DNA of 64,000 nucleotides from Burkholderiales bacterium (GTDB lineage Bacteria > Pseudomonadota > Gammaproteobacteria > Burkholderiales > Burkholderiaceae_C): contig JAFKGD010000011.1 of assembly GCA_017307855.1 (NCBI GenBank), positions 62,001 to 126,000 of the forward strand, written 5' to 3'. The notes beneath the pieces are model-generated. The model was not told where the DNA came from. It did no database searches and saw only the letters and a program-made list of their open reading frames with translations. Positions 7,273 to 16,031 of this stretch are shown here, piece after piece; the first letter of the stretch is position 1; each line of letters starts with the position of its first letter. A program made the translations under genes and the position numbers.

Positions 7273-9092
7273 AGGTGGCGCTCCAACGTGAAGTTCTGTC
7301 GCGCTTTCGGCGCCTGGTAGCTGACGCTCACGGAGCGCACGACGCCGCGCCACGGGGAAGGCGCATTGATCTCGACCAGCTGGTCGACGTCGAGCACCCC
7401 CGGCTGTCCCGGGCCGGTGAGCACCGGCGCCTGCAGTCGCACCGTGTGCTTGGCGCCGGCCGCACCCAGCACCGACAACCCACGCTGCCGCGCCGCCACG
7501 ACGTGCGTGTTGAGCGCATCGGTCACCATCGACGCCTGCTTGTCTGCGGCAGTTCCAGCTCGGCGCACGCGGGCCAAGATGCCCTGGTTCACACCGCTGA
7601 CGTGAACGGCGTTGATGTCTGGCCCGTCGGTGCGCTCGATGCCGAGCGTGATCAGAGCGTCCTCAGAGATCACAACCGCGGGGGTTTCAGCCCCCCACAG
7701 CCAGGGAGCCACGGAATACGGGTGGCGAACCAATAGGGTGGCCGCGCTGCGGTGACTGAGAACATGGCCGCCGGCGGCCTCAGCGACGGCCTGGACCGCC
7801 GCCAGCGGCGTGCCCGCGAAGCTCCAGGCCCCGGCCGGCACCAGCCAGTCATCAATGTCCCAATCTAGCCCCACGCCGGTCGACGCCAGCGCCGCCTCGG
7901 CCAGCTGCTGGGCGGTGCGGGCCTCCGCGTTGTTCCAGTTACCTGCGCGAGTCCAAGGGGCGCCGAGCAGCGCGGTGTTGCTGCGACCGGTGATCGAAAC
8001 ACGCCGGCGAGCGAAAGAAACGTCGCGGCGTAGCCCCTCAATCGCAAACACCCACTCCATGCCATCGAGATCGAGCAGGATGGACGTGGGCAGGCCGGAC
8101 GAGGGTGCCAGCAGCGAGAACAGCTCGTCGGGGCCCGTGGCTTGAAGGCTCCAGGCGAACGAACCACGGTCGGCAGACATCGTGACGTCGAGCAGGGTGA
8201 TCGGCGCCATATCGGGCAACCGCCAGGCGGTGATTTCGTGCGATGACATGTAGAACCTCGCGGGAAGAATGACGAGCTGCCCGCCGGGATCCGGACCCAG
8301 GCAGTCATCACCGAACACCAGGACATAGGGCGCAACCATCGGCGGGCATGCGAACACCAGGTGCGCCTCGTGATAAACGGGATCGCCCGGATCGATCGGC
8401 GGCACAACCCGCTGCGTCGACGGCGCGTAGCGGCCCAGGCCCCAGGGCACGGCGTGCCATTGGCGCCCGATCCGGACGAACGACGGCCGGAAGCCGCCAA
8501 GCCATGCGCGGCCGACCCGCCCGGCCAGTTGCCATCCGCCACCGCGCTGCTGCCGCAGATTCGTGCCACGCTGGAAGCTGAAGTCGTACTGCGCGCGCTC
8601 GGCGCTGGCCAGCTGCCAGCTGCCGCCGCGATGAGGGCGGTGGGACGTCCCCACCTGGAACGATGACTGTCCCTGGACTGACCGGTCACCGGTGCCCAAC
8701 TGCCACCGCTGGGCAGTACGCTGCATCTGCGGGGTGCCCGGCGCGAATCCCGCCCCTTGGTCGCGCCCCGCGCGCGCTGCCCGCGACCAGGGCGTAGCAA
8801 TGGCAGGGTGCGTCTTCTGACCGCGATCCCAGCCGGCCGAACCACCCCCTGCAGCTCGATCGCCCACCTGGAAGCCATCGGGAACGCGCACCTCGCGGTA
8901 GCGGGTCACCCGGTTGTCGTACAGCACGGCACCGTGCATCCAAGGTGCGGCCACCAACAGCAGCCGCGCGCTCACCGTGACCGGATCGATGACCGGTGTA
9001 TCGGTCTCGCCGAAGACCAGCTCGGCCGGCCCCTCGGGCGTCGGTACGCCCTCGAAGAGCAGCTCGACGTTGAGCGCGTCCACTTCCTCCAT
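7269..9092 (-). CDS. Tail-tip / baseplate hub-like protein
   Basis: A 607-residue structural protein. The C-terminal half (about 290-607) looks like a hub domain: a beta-rich stretch with FSLLAPSSGLPTSILLDLDG, then AAVQAVAEAAGGHVLSHRS, a pattern seen in baseplate hub proteins, and ends in SVSYQAPKARQNFTLERHL. The N-terminal half contains an unusual low-complexity region (about 110-190) with degenerate W-Q-L and F-Q-x-G-T repeats rich in Gln, Gly and Arg. It is tightly coupled to the genes on both sides. It presumably contributes to the tail tip and cell-envelope penetration. Confidence 0.6.
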   Translation of the reverse strand: MEEVDALNVELLFEGVPTPEGPAELVFGETDTPVIDPVTVSARLLLVAAPWMHGAVLYDNRVTRYREVRVPDGFQVGDRAAGGGSAGWDRGQKTHPAIATPWSRAARAGRDQGAGFAPGTPQMQRTAQRWQLGTGDRSVQGQSSFQVGTSHRPHRGGSWQLASAERAQYDFSFQRGTNLRQQRGGGWQLAGRVGRAWLGGFRPSFVRIGRQWHAVPWGLGRYAPSTQRVVPPIDPGDPVYHEAHLVFACPPMVAPYVLVFGDDCLGPDPGGQLVILPARFYMSSHEITAWRLPDMAPITLLDVTMSADRGSFAWSLQATGPDELFSLLAPSSGLPTSILLDLDGMEWVFAIEGLRRDVSFARRRVSITGRSNTALLGAPWTRAGNWNNAEARTAQQLAEAALASTGVGLDWDIDDWLVPAGAWSFAGTPLAAVQAVAEAAGGHVLSHRSAATLLVRHPYSVAPWLWGAETPAVVISEDALITLGIERTDGPDINAVHVSGVNQGILARVRRAGTAADKQASMVTDALNTHVVAARQRGLSVLGAAGAKHTVRLQAPVLTGPGQPGVLDVDQLVEINAPSPWRGVVRSVSVSYQAPKARQNFTLERHL

Positions 9093-9099
9093 GTGCTGC

Positions 9100-9504
9100 C
9101 TAGAGGTAAATCGCGGCAGAGACCAGCGACGCCTCGCCGCCAGCGTAGACCTGAAGCTGGCTCATCACCAGGCCGTACTGTTCCTCCGGGTCATCGGTGA
9201 CAGGCCAGTCGCGGATTCCAACGCCGGCCGCGTCCACGAGTCGGGCCCATCCCACGATGCCCGTGTTTGCGACCAGGTTGACGCGCGGAACTGTGAGCTG
9301 CAAGAGCGCAAACCCGTCCAGGTCCGACACCTCGCCGCATGGCACCGCCAGCGCAATCGAGAAGCATGGCGAGCCACCTGGGGGCATTTCAGGCTGTGCC
9401 GGCGGGAAGCCCTCGTAGAACAGCAGCGCGCCGCCGCCGCCGGCATCGACGAGCGACCGGACAGTCGCCAGCACTGCGCGGCGCGCGTAGAGGGAGAGCG
9501 TCAT
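9100..9504 (-). CDS. Tail-associated protein of unknown function
   Basis: A 134-residue soluble protein whose start overlaps the end of the LamG-type fibre gene (ATGA) and which ends 7 bp before the hub-like gene. Beta-rich, with several aromatic and proline residues (LLFYEGFPPAQPEMPPGG). Position within the tail-tip block implies a structural or assembly role; no family recognised. Confidence 0.6.
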   Translation of the reverse strand: MTLSLYARRAVLATVRSLVDAGGGGALLFYEGFPPAQPEMPPGGSPCFSIALAVPCGEVSDLDGFALLQLTVPRVNLVANTGIVGWARLVDAAGVGIRDWPVTDDPEEQYGLVMSQLQVYAGGEASLVSAAIYL

Positions 9505-10979
9505 GCGAGCGCCGGCGTGACGCGATCGGCGATCACGCCCCGGTAGGAGCCAGTGTGGTCGAACGAGATCACCGTGTACTTGATCTCAGGATCGAGTTCC
9601 GTGAAGGCGAAGCTGCCAGTCACCGCGTCGCTCCAGGTCTCTGCCACCAGATAGCCGTCGCCCTCGCGGAACAGGCGCACCTTGCGGCCAACAGGCGTGT
9701 TGGACGGCGTGCCCTTGTTCTTGGTGGAGCCGTAGATCACGCCCCGACCACCATACATGCTGTAGCCGCGAAAGTTCCGACCGCTGCCGATCGTGGACGG
9801 CGGCCAATCACTTGTCGCGCCCACCGGCAGAGGACGTGGTCCGGTCTTTACTCGCCGGAAGGCCCGAGCACCCGAGAAGCCCATGCGCAGAGCCGGCGCG
9901 CGGTCCGGCGGCGTGAAATTCGCGTCAGGGTAGCGAGCAGCCCCAACGGTGAGGCGATATCCATCGAGGTAGTTGACGGCGCCTTCACCCGAGGTGTCGG
10001 GAGCGGTGCCAATGTGCTGCTGGATCGAGCCAGCTTGCCCGATCGAGAGGCCAGCGGCGATGGTGGCTGTAGCGCGAAGCTGCCCATCTTCGTGGATGGT
10101 CAATTTCGTGGCAGTGGGGCGCTGCAGCACCATGTGCTGCCACGTGTTGGCGGGGGCGACGTTCGTGGAGGCCACGAGTGTCCCTGCCGAGTTGTTGGAG
10201 TAGTAGTACGTGCCATAGCCCGTTCCATACTTGAGCACGCCCCCGCTCGCTTGCGTGCCCAGAACCCAGTAGGCGCCGTAGGTACCTGGCGCCGAGACGT
10301 GGTACCTCCAGAACTCCAGCGTGAACAGCTGCGTCAGCGGGTTCAGCTCATTGTTGGCGGGGCAGCTGAAGCGCGTGCTGATGGCGCCAAGGTATGCGGC
10401 ACCACTCCCGAATCGCCTCTGGGAGGTTGACACGTAGGCCGAAGCCGCGTTGTTCGACGTGAAGGTCCGACCGGAGACGGTGTCGACAGCAGCCAACGCG
10501 CCGTTGTCTTCCTCGAAGTTGAGAATCAGTCGGGTCTGCGCAGCGAGCGGGTCGAGGTTGCCCACCTGTGCCGTGCTGCTGGTGCCCGGCCAGGTGACTC
10601 CGAGAGCCTCATACAGGCCAACCCAGCCTATGCCGTCCGTGCTGTACGACAAGACAAACGAGTACGGGAACAGCTCCTGCAACAGGCCCGATCCGATCAG
10701 CACCGACAGCGCATCCGCGCTTCCAGTCGAGCCGAGGTCCCACTGAATCCAGAAGGGGGCCGCTCCGCTGACATCGAGCGCCGACCAGGTTGCCGAGGCT
10801 GAGGTGTCCCCGTCGCTGAGCGCCGCCAAGCTGCCACCGCTGGGCGCGTGCGAGCTGGTGATCGTGGCGGTGGTGTCTACCCGCCCAGCCGCGTCCCAGA
10901 GCTGCAGCTCCGTCAGCGAAAGGTCTCCCCCGCCGACGCTCTCGAAGGCGGAGACACGCCAGTAACGAGCAGCAGGCAT
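9501..10979 (-). CDS. Receptor-binding tail protein with discoidin-like and LamG-like domains
   Basis: A 492-residue protein. The N-terminus (RYWRVSAFESVGGGDLSLTE, then SASATWSALDVSGAAPFWIQ and WDLGS) matches the F5/8-type (discoidin) carbohydrate-binding pattern. A middle region (about 150-340) has the laminin-G/concanavalin-like pattern (FEEDNGALAAVDTVSGRTFT, FTLEFWRYH, WQHMVLQRP, LTIHEDGQL). The C-terminal part (FREGDGYLVAETWSDAVTGS) resembles a small Ig/CNA-like linker domain. Together these suggest binding to cell-surface glycans, that is host recognition. Assignment rests on motif patterns only. Confidence 0.7.
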   Translation of the reverse strand: MPAARYWRVSAFESVGGGDLSLTELQLWDAAGRVDTTATITSSHAPSGGSLAALSDGDTSASATWSALDVSGAAPFWIQWDLGSTGSADALSVLIGSGLLQELFPYSFVLSYSTDGIGWVGLYEALGVTWPGTSSTAQVGNLDPLAAQTRLILNFEEDNGALAAVDTVSGRTFTSNNAASAYVSTSQRRFGSGAAYLGAISTRFSCPANNELNPLTQLFTLEFWRYHVSAPGTYGAYWVLGTQASGGVLKYGTGYGTYYYSNNSAGTLVASTNVAPANTWQHMVLQRPTATKLTIHEDGQLRATATIAAGLSIGQAGSIQQHIGTAPDTSGEGAVNYLDGYRLTVGAARYPDANFTPPDRAPALRMGFSGARAFRRVKTGPRPLPVGATSDWPPSTIGSGRNFRGYSMYGGRGVIYGSTKNKGTPSNTPVGRKVRLFREGDGYLVAETWSDAVTGSFAFTELDPEIKYTVISFDHTGSYRGVIADRVTPALA

Positions 10980-10982
10980 GGC

Positions 10983-12197
10983 TTACCTCCAGGGGCCCGT
11001 CACGTCGAAGAACACCGACCCCATGCCCGCGCCGCTCGGTTGCCCTGGACGCTCGTGCATCAGCACCCGGCCGGTGAAATCACCCTGGCCGTCGACCTTG
11101 ATGTTGAGGTTGAAGAAGTTATTGCCGGCCACATCCTGCGCAGCATGAAGAATGCCGGGCCAGTAGCCTCTGATGTGGCCGGCGCCCGTAGCCAGCTGCC
11201 CTGTGGGCCCCACAACCATCGCGCGATTCAGGATCAGCGCGTTGTCCGGAACATGGGGGAACTGGCCGATGCCGTAGCCGGCCATGCCGCTATAGGTCTG
11301 AGGCGCAGCAGCCCACGCAGCGACTTGGCCAGCGCCGAACGTCTGGCAGTTGATGCTCGCGCCCATGCCGTTGTGAAGGCGGGGCACGAAGACGCCCCTG
11401 GACTGGGCGTTGGTGCGGTCGCTGATTGCGACGCAGCCGAGGGGATACCCATTGAGGCCGGACGACTCAGCGAAGTGGCCCGACAAGGCGCAGGCGTAAG
11501 GGTCATTGGGCCTGGTGGCGATCAGATCGCCAAAGCCGTGGACCGTGTAGTTGTAGATCGAAGTGCCGGGCGCGCTGCAGAAGAAGAAGGTCCGGTCGTC
11601 ACCAACAATGAGCCACCGCCGTGCGGTCGCGTTTGCTGTGGCGCTCTTGCTCCAGAACAGCCCGCCATCGATCCAGCCCGACAGCGGGAACGGGAAACGA
11701 CCGGTGCTGATGTCCGTCATGCCCTCGTAGCCGAGGACGCGGCCGCTGGTCGTGCCGGTGTCGTTGAGGTACAGCACCATGCCCGTGCTGGCGCTGTTGG
11801 CGCTCTTGTAGGCCCGGGTGTTGGTGCCGGTGAACAGCTTTGTCCACCCCAGCGAGGCATTCTTGACCGTGGCCGTGCTCAGGGTGGCCGTGCCGTCCGG
11901 CGCCGACGTGGCGAAGCTGACGCTGTTGGTGCCGGTGCTGATCGCGCGCTGCCGACCATTGAGCGCTCCCGGCGTAGCGACGCCGATGATCTCGATGGCC
12001 ACGTCGGGCTCGAAGGTCTGCGTTCCCGAGAACGTGACGGTGGCCACGCCGGCCGCCACGACGATGCTGGCGATTGTTTTGGTGCCCCAGCCGTCGCAGA
12101 GCACCGCGTCCAGGATGGTGGCCAGTGAACCCGCCTGGCCCGTCAAGACGGGCGCGCCAGCGAGCTGCGAGTGTGCATAGGTGACTTCGTGTGCCAT
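10983..12197 (-). CDS. Tail fibre-like protein
   Basis: A 404-residue protein between the two largest tail-tip genes. Rich in Gly, Ala, Ser and Thr with beta-strand periodicity (IASIVVAAGVATVTFSGTQT) and no membrane or enzymatic motif. Such composition fits an elongated fibre or a capsid/tail decoration. It ends 3 bp before the LamG-type gene and starts 9 bp after the 1136-residue tail protein, within one operon. Confidence 0.6.
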   Translation of the reverse strand: MAHEVTYAHSQLAGAPVLTGQAGSLATILDAVLCDGWGTKTIASIVVAAGVATVTFSGTQTFEPDVAIEIIGVATPGALNGRQRAISTGTNSVSFATSAPDGTATLSTATVKNASLGWTKLFTGTNTRAYKSANSASTGMVLYLNDTGTTSGRVLGYEGMTDISTGRFPFPLSGWIDGGLFWSKSATANATARRWLIVGDDRTFFFCSAPGTSIYNYTVHGFGDLIATRPNDPYACALSGHFAESSGLNGYPLGCVAISDRTNAQSRGVFVPRLHNGMGASINCQTFGAGQVAAWAAAPQTYSGMAGYGIGQFPHVPDNALILNRAMVVGPTGQLATGAGHIRGYWPGILHAAQDVAGNNFFNLNIKVDGQGDFTGRVLMHERPGQPSGAGMGSVFFDVTGPWR

Positions 12198-12206
12198 GTT
12201 CTTCCT

Positions 12207-15200
12207 TTACGGTGTGTCGACATCGCCGCGGAAGGCGAGCGTGAACTGATCGCTGGCCAGCGTCGCCGGCCCCTGCAAGATCGTGCGCGCGACCCAGAAC
12301 GGGCGGCCGCACGCATCGGTGTTGAAGCGCAGCACATTGCCGGTGGCCCAGCCGCTACCCCATCCAGCGGCGGGGATCGTGAAGTACGGCACACCGGTGC
12401 TGGGATTGATTGGCGCGCAAGGGCCGCCCGTGCTGCCTTCGATGATCTGCCCCACCGATTCCCCGACGATGCGGAAGCTGGTGGTGTTGGTGAAGATCGC
12501 AGCCCAGCGCTCGCGGATCGAGCCCGCGTTCGTCACCACGATGGGGTTGACCGCCTCGTTGAAGTTGGCGGTGGGCGCTCCACCGATGCGGCTGTCCGAC
12601 CAGGCGCCGGTCCAGGTGGTCTGCTCGATGTAGTTGTAGGCGCGAGCGAACACGTCGCCGAAAACGAGTGCGCCTGAGACGAAGCTCTCTTCGGCCGGGT
12701 AGTTGTGCGTGAGGCTGCGCGTGAAGCGCAGTCGGCCGCTGATGTCCGCCTCGGTCAACACGGCGATGTCCTCGATGCGGTGCTTCACCTTGAACGGCTG
12801 GGTGTAGCCTGCCAAGTCGGAGCCTGTCTTGAAGTTGACGCTGGCGGCGTCGTGGTTCACGTCGTACAGGCCCGAGGGCACCAGGACCTTGAGCGAATCC
12901 CGCACCTCGACAGCCGCCACGCGGGCCCGCCCGAGCGAGTAGTCCACGCCCTTGGTGATCGACGACGCCAGCGTGAGCTCGGCCGTGTGATGAACCACGA
13001 CCAGCATGCCGTTCTTGAAGATCGGCACACGCCCATCGAGGGGAAGTCGCGCCGTGTCCAGACCGAGCAGCTCGGGGTCGAGCGGCATGGCCTGCAGGAA
13101 CACCGTGTTGTACGTGACGGCGCTGGCGTCGATCTCGTCGCCAGGCGCGCGCTCCCAGAACACCACGCCGCGCTGCGCATCCACCCAGCCGCCGAAGCCG
13201 TCGCCCGACAGGTCGCCGGCGCCGTCGGCGCTTCCCGCACTGCTGCCGGCCATGATCTGGAACACGCCCGGCTTGAGCGGAGCGCTCGCCGTGCGGAACA
13301 CGCCAGACGCAACCCTCTCTGCGTTCAGATCGAGCGCGACATTGATCCATGTGGGAGTGGTGCTGCCGTTGGCCGGGAGGCTGGTGACGCTCACCACGCC
13401 GCTGGATGACACGGAGCCAGCGGCCACCGCCACTGACAGGTCCACGCCGCGCCGCAGGTTGCCTGCCGCGCAGGTGTAGAGCTCGCCGCCCATCATGAAC
13501 GTGAGCCCATTGGGCACGACGCCCCAGCCCGGGCCCACCGGAATCTGCGCCGACCAGGCCAGGGGTTTGTTCTCGGTGTGCGCCACTGGCGTGCCGGTGC
13601 CGTACTGCACGCCGGAGTGCACGCCGCTGAAGGAGACGGTCCGGTTGGCCACCACGCGGCGCTGGTAGTCCGTCATGCCGGGGATGGGCCAGATCGGCGC
13701 CGTGTCGCCGGGACCGTAGTACACGACTCGGCTGTAGAGCATGGTGCTGGCCATCGTGATGGCGCCAGTGGCGTAGTTGATGCCGCCCACGACCGTGCCC
13801 GTAGCCACGCTGATGATGTTGCCCACGCCGTCATCGCGCATGGCGAGGGTTCCCGGCAGCTCGTAGTAGCTCTGCGCGACCACGCCTAGATTGAAGCGCA
13901 CCGTGCCCGGCCGCACGGGCGTCGCGGACAGCGTGAGGTTGTTTCCGCTGCCGGTGTAGGTGTCCTGCGGTACCGGCGCGGAGGTCCAGGCCACCTGAAC
14001 CACGCCTGAAGTCGGCTTCACCGAGGGACGGAAATGCAGCACGCCATCGAGCACCTTGCCGGTGGCATGGCCGCTGAGCGTGCCGCTGCTGTTCGTCGTC
14101 GCGGTGTAGTTGTTGGCGCCCGCCGACCAAGTCACGACGATGCTGCCTAGGTCCGTGTAGGCATCCAGCGGGATCAGTGCCTCGAACTCGTCGGGCATGG
14201 TCACCAGCGGGATGCCGTCGACGGCGCCATACGCCTCGCCCCACTGGTACAACAGGCCGCTGCCCACGTCCGGCAGTGCGCCAAGGGTGAGCGAGACGCT
14301 GCCCGAGGAATAGCTCATGGTGCCGGCACCGTAGGAGCTGTCCGCGCCGGCCATCTTGCCGCCGCCCGTGTCCTGAAGGCTGTACCAGCGGCCTTGGGCC
14401 ATGTAGCTCACCACCAGCGTGCCAGGCGCCGGAGCAGGCTTGATGCTGCGCACCCAGCTCAAGCCCTGATTCAGCAAGGTCACCTCGTCGTAGGCGCTCT
14501 TCGTGCTGGCTTGGCTCGCCGTGGCAGGCCGGTAGGTGAAAGTCGTGCCCGCGACGCCGTAGGCCGGGCTCGTCGCCAGGAAGGTCAGAAGCCCGGTGGC
14601 GTAGTCGATGTTGGCCACCGCCGTGCTGCCGTCCTTCACGACCCCGGCAAAGTCATCGACGAGGGAGAGGCCGGCGCGCGTGGCTGCCAAGGTGCCCGGC
14701 TGCACGGGTGTCATGAGCTGCACGCTGATCCCAGGGTTCAGCGCGACGATCGCGGTGTACGACAGCGCGCTGTTCGCCGTGCTGTGCACGCCTTGACGAG
14801 GTGCGAGGGGGTACTGGTCGATCAGCGGAGATTCAAGTGTCGCCGCCGGCACCAGCGGCGCAAAGATGCCGTCTGCGATCACCTCGTAGTCGCCCAGCGC
14901 CGCCGACGCGGTCAGCTTCTTGACGCCGAAGAACTGCGCCCCTGCGGCGGCGCTGGTGCTGAACGGCAGTGCCCAAGCGCCGACAGGCATGGCGCGGGCC
15001 GCAGGAGGGCCGTTGAAGTCGTAGGCCAGCTCCGAGCCCAGGTCGCATGTGGCCACGAAGGCGTTGAAGGTCACAGTGCTGCTGCCTTCGAGCACAGTGA
15101 ACGTCTCGTTGCTCACCGCGATCTTCAGGATGCGCAGATACTGCTCGCCCACGCCAGTCTGGCTCAGCACCAGCACCTCGCCCCCGGCAGGGAAGTCGGT

Positions 15201-15617
15201 GCCCGTCATCGAGAACAAGCGCACCACCAGTGTGCCGGCGTAGTGGTTATCCAGCAGGCGACACCCGAAGCGCGGCCCCTTCACCAGGAAACGCTCGACC
15301 CGGAGGCGCGCGGCATCGCGCGTCTCGGCCCAGTCGCTGGCCTCCATCAGCAGGCAGTTCACCAGCGGGTCGCCAGGCGCCTCGGTGAGGATCGCGTGCG
15401 CGCCCATCAGCGTGTCGGTGTCCGCGGACTGCGCCACGCCGAACACCTTGCGCGCCTGCCAGCGGCCGATGGCGCGGTCGATCTCCGACGAGTCGGGGAA
15501 CATGTTGTTGGACTGGCCGCCGACGATCTCGACGCCTGTCATGGCGCCGCCGCCGTCGGTGGTGTCGGCCATGACGGCCGACTTCACCAGCTTGATGTCT
15601 TCGCTTTGAATGGGCAT
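12207..15617 (-). CDS. Large tail structural protein (1136 aa)
   Basis: The second-largest structural protein, starting at MPIQSEDIKLVKSAVMADTT. Its N-terminal region is helical/acidic. The body is beta-rich and repetitive, with many short strand-turn segments of the type TVRFNLGVV, GTVVGGINYATGAITMAS and GVVKDGSTAVANIDYATGLL. The recurring INYATGxxT / IDYATGLLT signature suggests internally repeated beta domains such as those in central tail fibres. It lies directly after the tape measure and a small distal-tail-like gene, where lambda would carry M-L-K-I-J. No clear homology to lambda J is seen. Confidence 0.65.
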   Translation of the reverse strand: MPIQSEDIKLVKSAVMADTTDGGGAMTGVEIVGGQSNNMFPDSSEIDRAIGRWQARKVFGVAQSADTDTLMGAHAILTEAPGDPLVNCLLMEASDWAETRDAARLRVERFLVKGPRFGCRLLDNHYAGTLVVRLFSMTGTDFPAGGEVLVLSQTGVGEQYLRILKIAVSNETFTVLEGSSTVTFNAFVATCDLGSELAYDFNGPPAARAMPVGAWALPFSTSAAAGAQFFGVKKLTASAALGDYEVIADGIFAPLVPAATLESPLIDQYPLAPRQGVHSTANSALSYTAIVALNPGISVQLMTPVQPGTLAATRAGLSLVDDFAGVVKDGSTAVANIDYATGLLTFLATSPAYGVAGTTFTYRPATASQASTKSAYDEVTLLNQGLSWVRSIKPAPAPGTLVVSYMAQGRWYSLQDTGGGKMAGADSSYGAGTMSYSSGSVSLTLGALPDVGSGLLYQWGEAYGAVDGIPLVTMPDEFEALIPLDAYTDLGSIVVTWSAGANNYTATTNSSGTLSGHATGKVLDGVLHFRPSVKPTSGVVQVAWTSAPVPQDTYTGSGNNLTLSATPVRPGTVRFNLGVVAQSYYELPGTLAMRDDGVGNIISVATGTVVGGINYATGAITMASTMLYSRVVYYGPGDTAPIWPIPGMTDYQRRVVANRTVSFSGVHSGVQYGTGTPVAHTENKPLAWSAQIPVGPGWGVVPNGLTFMMGGELYTCAAGNLRRGVDLSVAVAAGSVSSSGVVSVTSLPANGSTTPTWINVALDLNAERVASGVFRTASAPLKPGVFQIMAGSSAGSADGAGDLSGDGFGGWVDAQRGVVFWERAPGDEIDASAVTYNTVFLQAMPLDPELLGLDTARLPLDGRVPIFKNGMLVVVHHTAELTLASSITKGVDYSLGRARVAAVEVRDSLKVLVPSGLYDVNHDAASVNFKTGSDLAGYTQPFKVKHRIEDIAVLTEADISGRLRFTRSLTHNYPAEESFVSGALVFGDVFARAYNYIEQTTWTGAWSDSRIGGAPTANFNEAVNPIVVTNAGSIRERWAAIFTNTTSFRIVGESVGQIIEGSTGGPCAPINPSTGVPYFTIPAAGWGSGWATGNVLRFNTDACGRPFWVARTILQGPATLASDQFTLAFRGDVDTP

Positions 15618-15627
15618 TGCGTGGTTC

Positions 15628-16026
15628 TCACAAGGTGATGAAGCGCAGCGTCGGCACGTACTGGTCCGTGCTGTCGATGCTGGGATCGGCGTAATGGATG
15701 AGGGGCTCGGCCTCGAAGGCCACGTCCTCGCGGTCCCATGCGACAGTGAGCACCTCGCCACGGATCTGCAGCTCGAGCGAGATGCCGGGCAAGCGGGACC
15801 ACGCGCTCAACGTCTCGCACATGGCGCGCGAGATCCAGCCGAAGTCCTCCCCAGCCGAAAGGTGCACGGGCCGGCCCGCCTGCTTGAGCCCTTCGTCGAT
15901 GATCAGCGCGCCCGTGCTGGAGTACTCGCGCGACTGCTGGACAGGCTCCCACTGGAACTCGTTGGCCCAGAGCAGGTCTTCCGGCAGCGTTGCGGTGGTG
16001 CCGTTGTAGGTCAAGGTGATGGACAT
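15628..16026 (-). CDS. Small tail protein downstream of the tape measure
   Basis: A 132-residue beta-rich protein (MSITLTYNGTTATLPEDLLW at its start), starting 5 bp after the tape-measure gene. Its position is that of a lambda gpM- or distal-tail-like protein, but sequence similarity cannot be shown by eye. Probably caps the tape measure or links tube and tip. Confidence 0.6.
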   Translation of the reverse strand: MSITLTYNGTTATLPEDLLWANEFQWEPVQQSREYSSTGALIIDEGLKQAGRPVHLSAGEDFGWISRAMCETLSAWSRLPGISLELQIRGEVLTVAWDREDVAFEAEPLIHYADPSIDSTDQYVPTLRFITL

Positions 16027-16031
16027 GGTGA

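Noticed and set aside
14394-15638. Long plus-strand open frame opposite the 1136-residue tail protein
   Set aside because: Rich in Arg, His and Ala as expected of the reverse frame of high-GC coding DNA; the minus-strand gene is clearly real.
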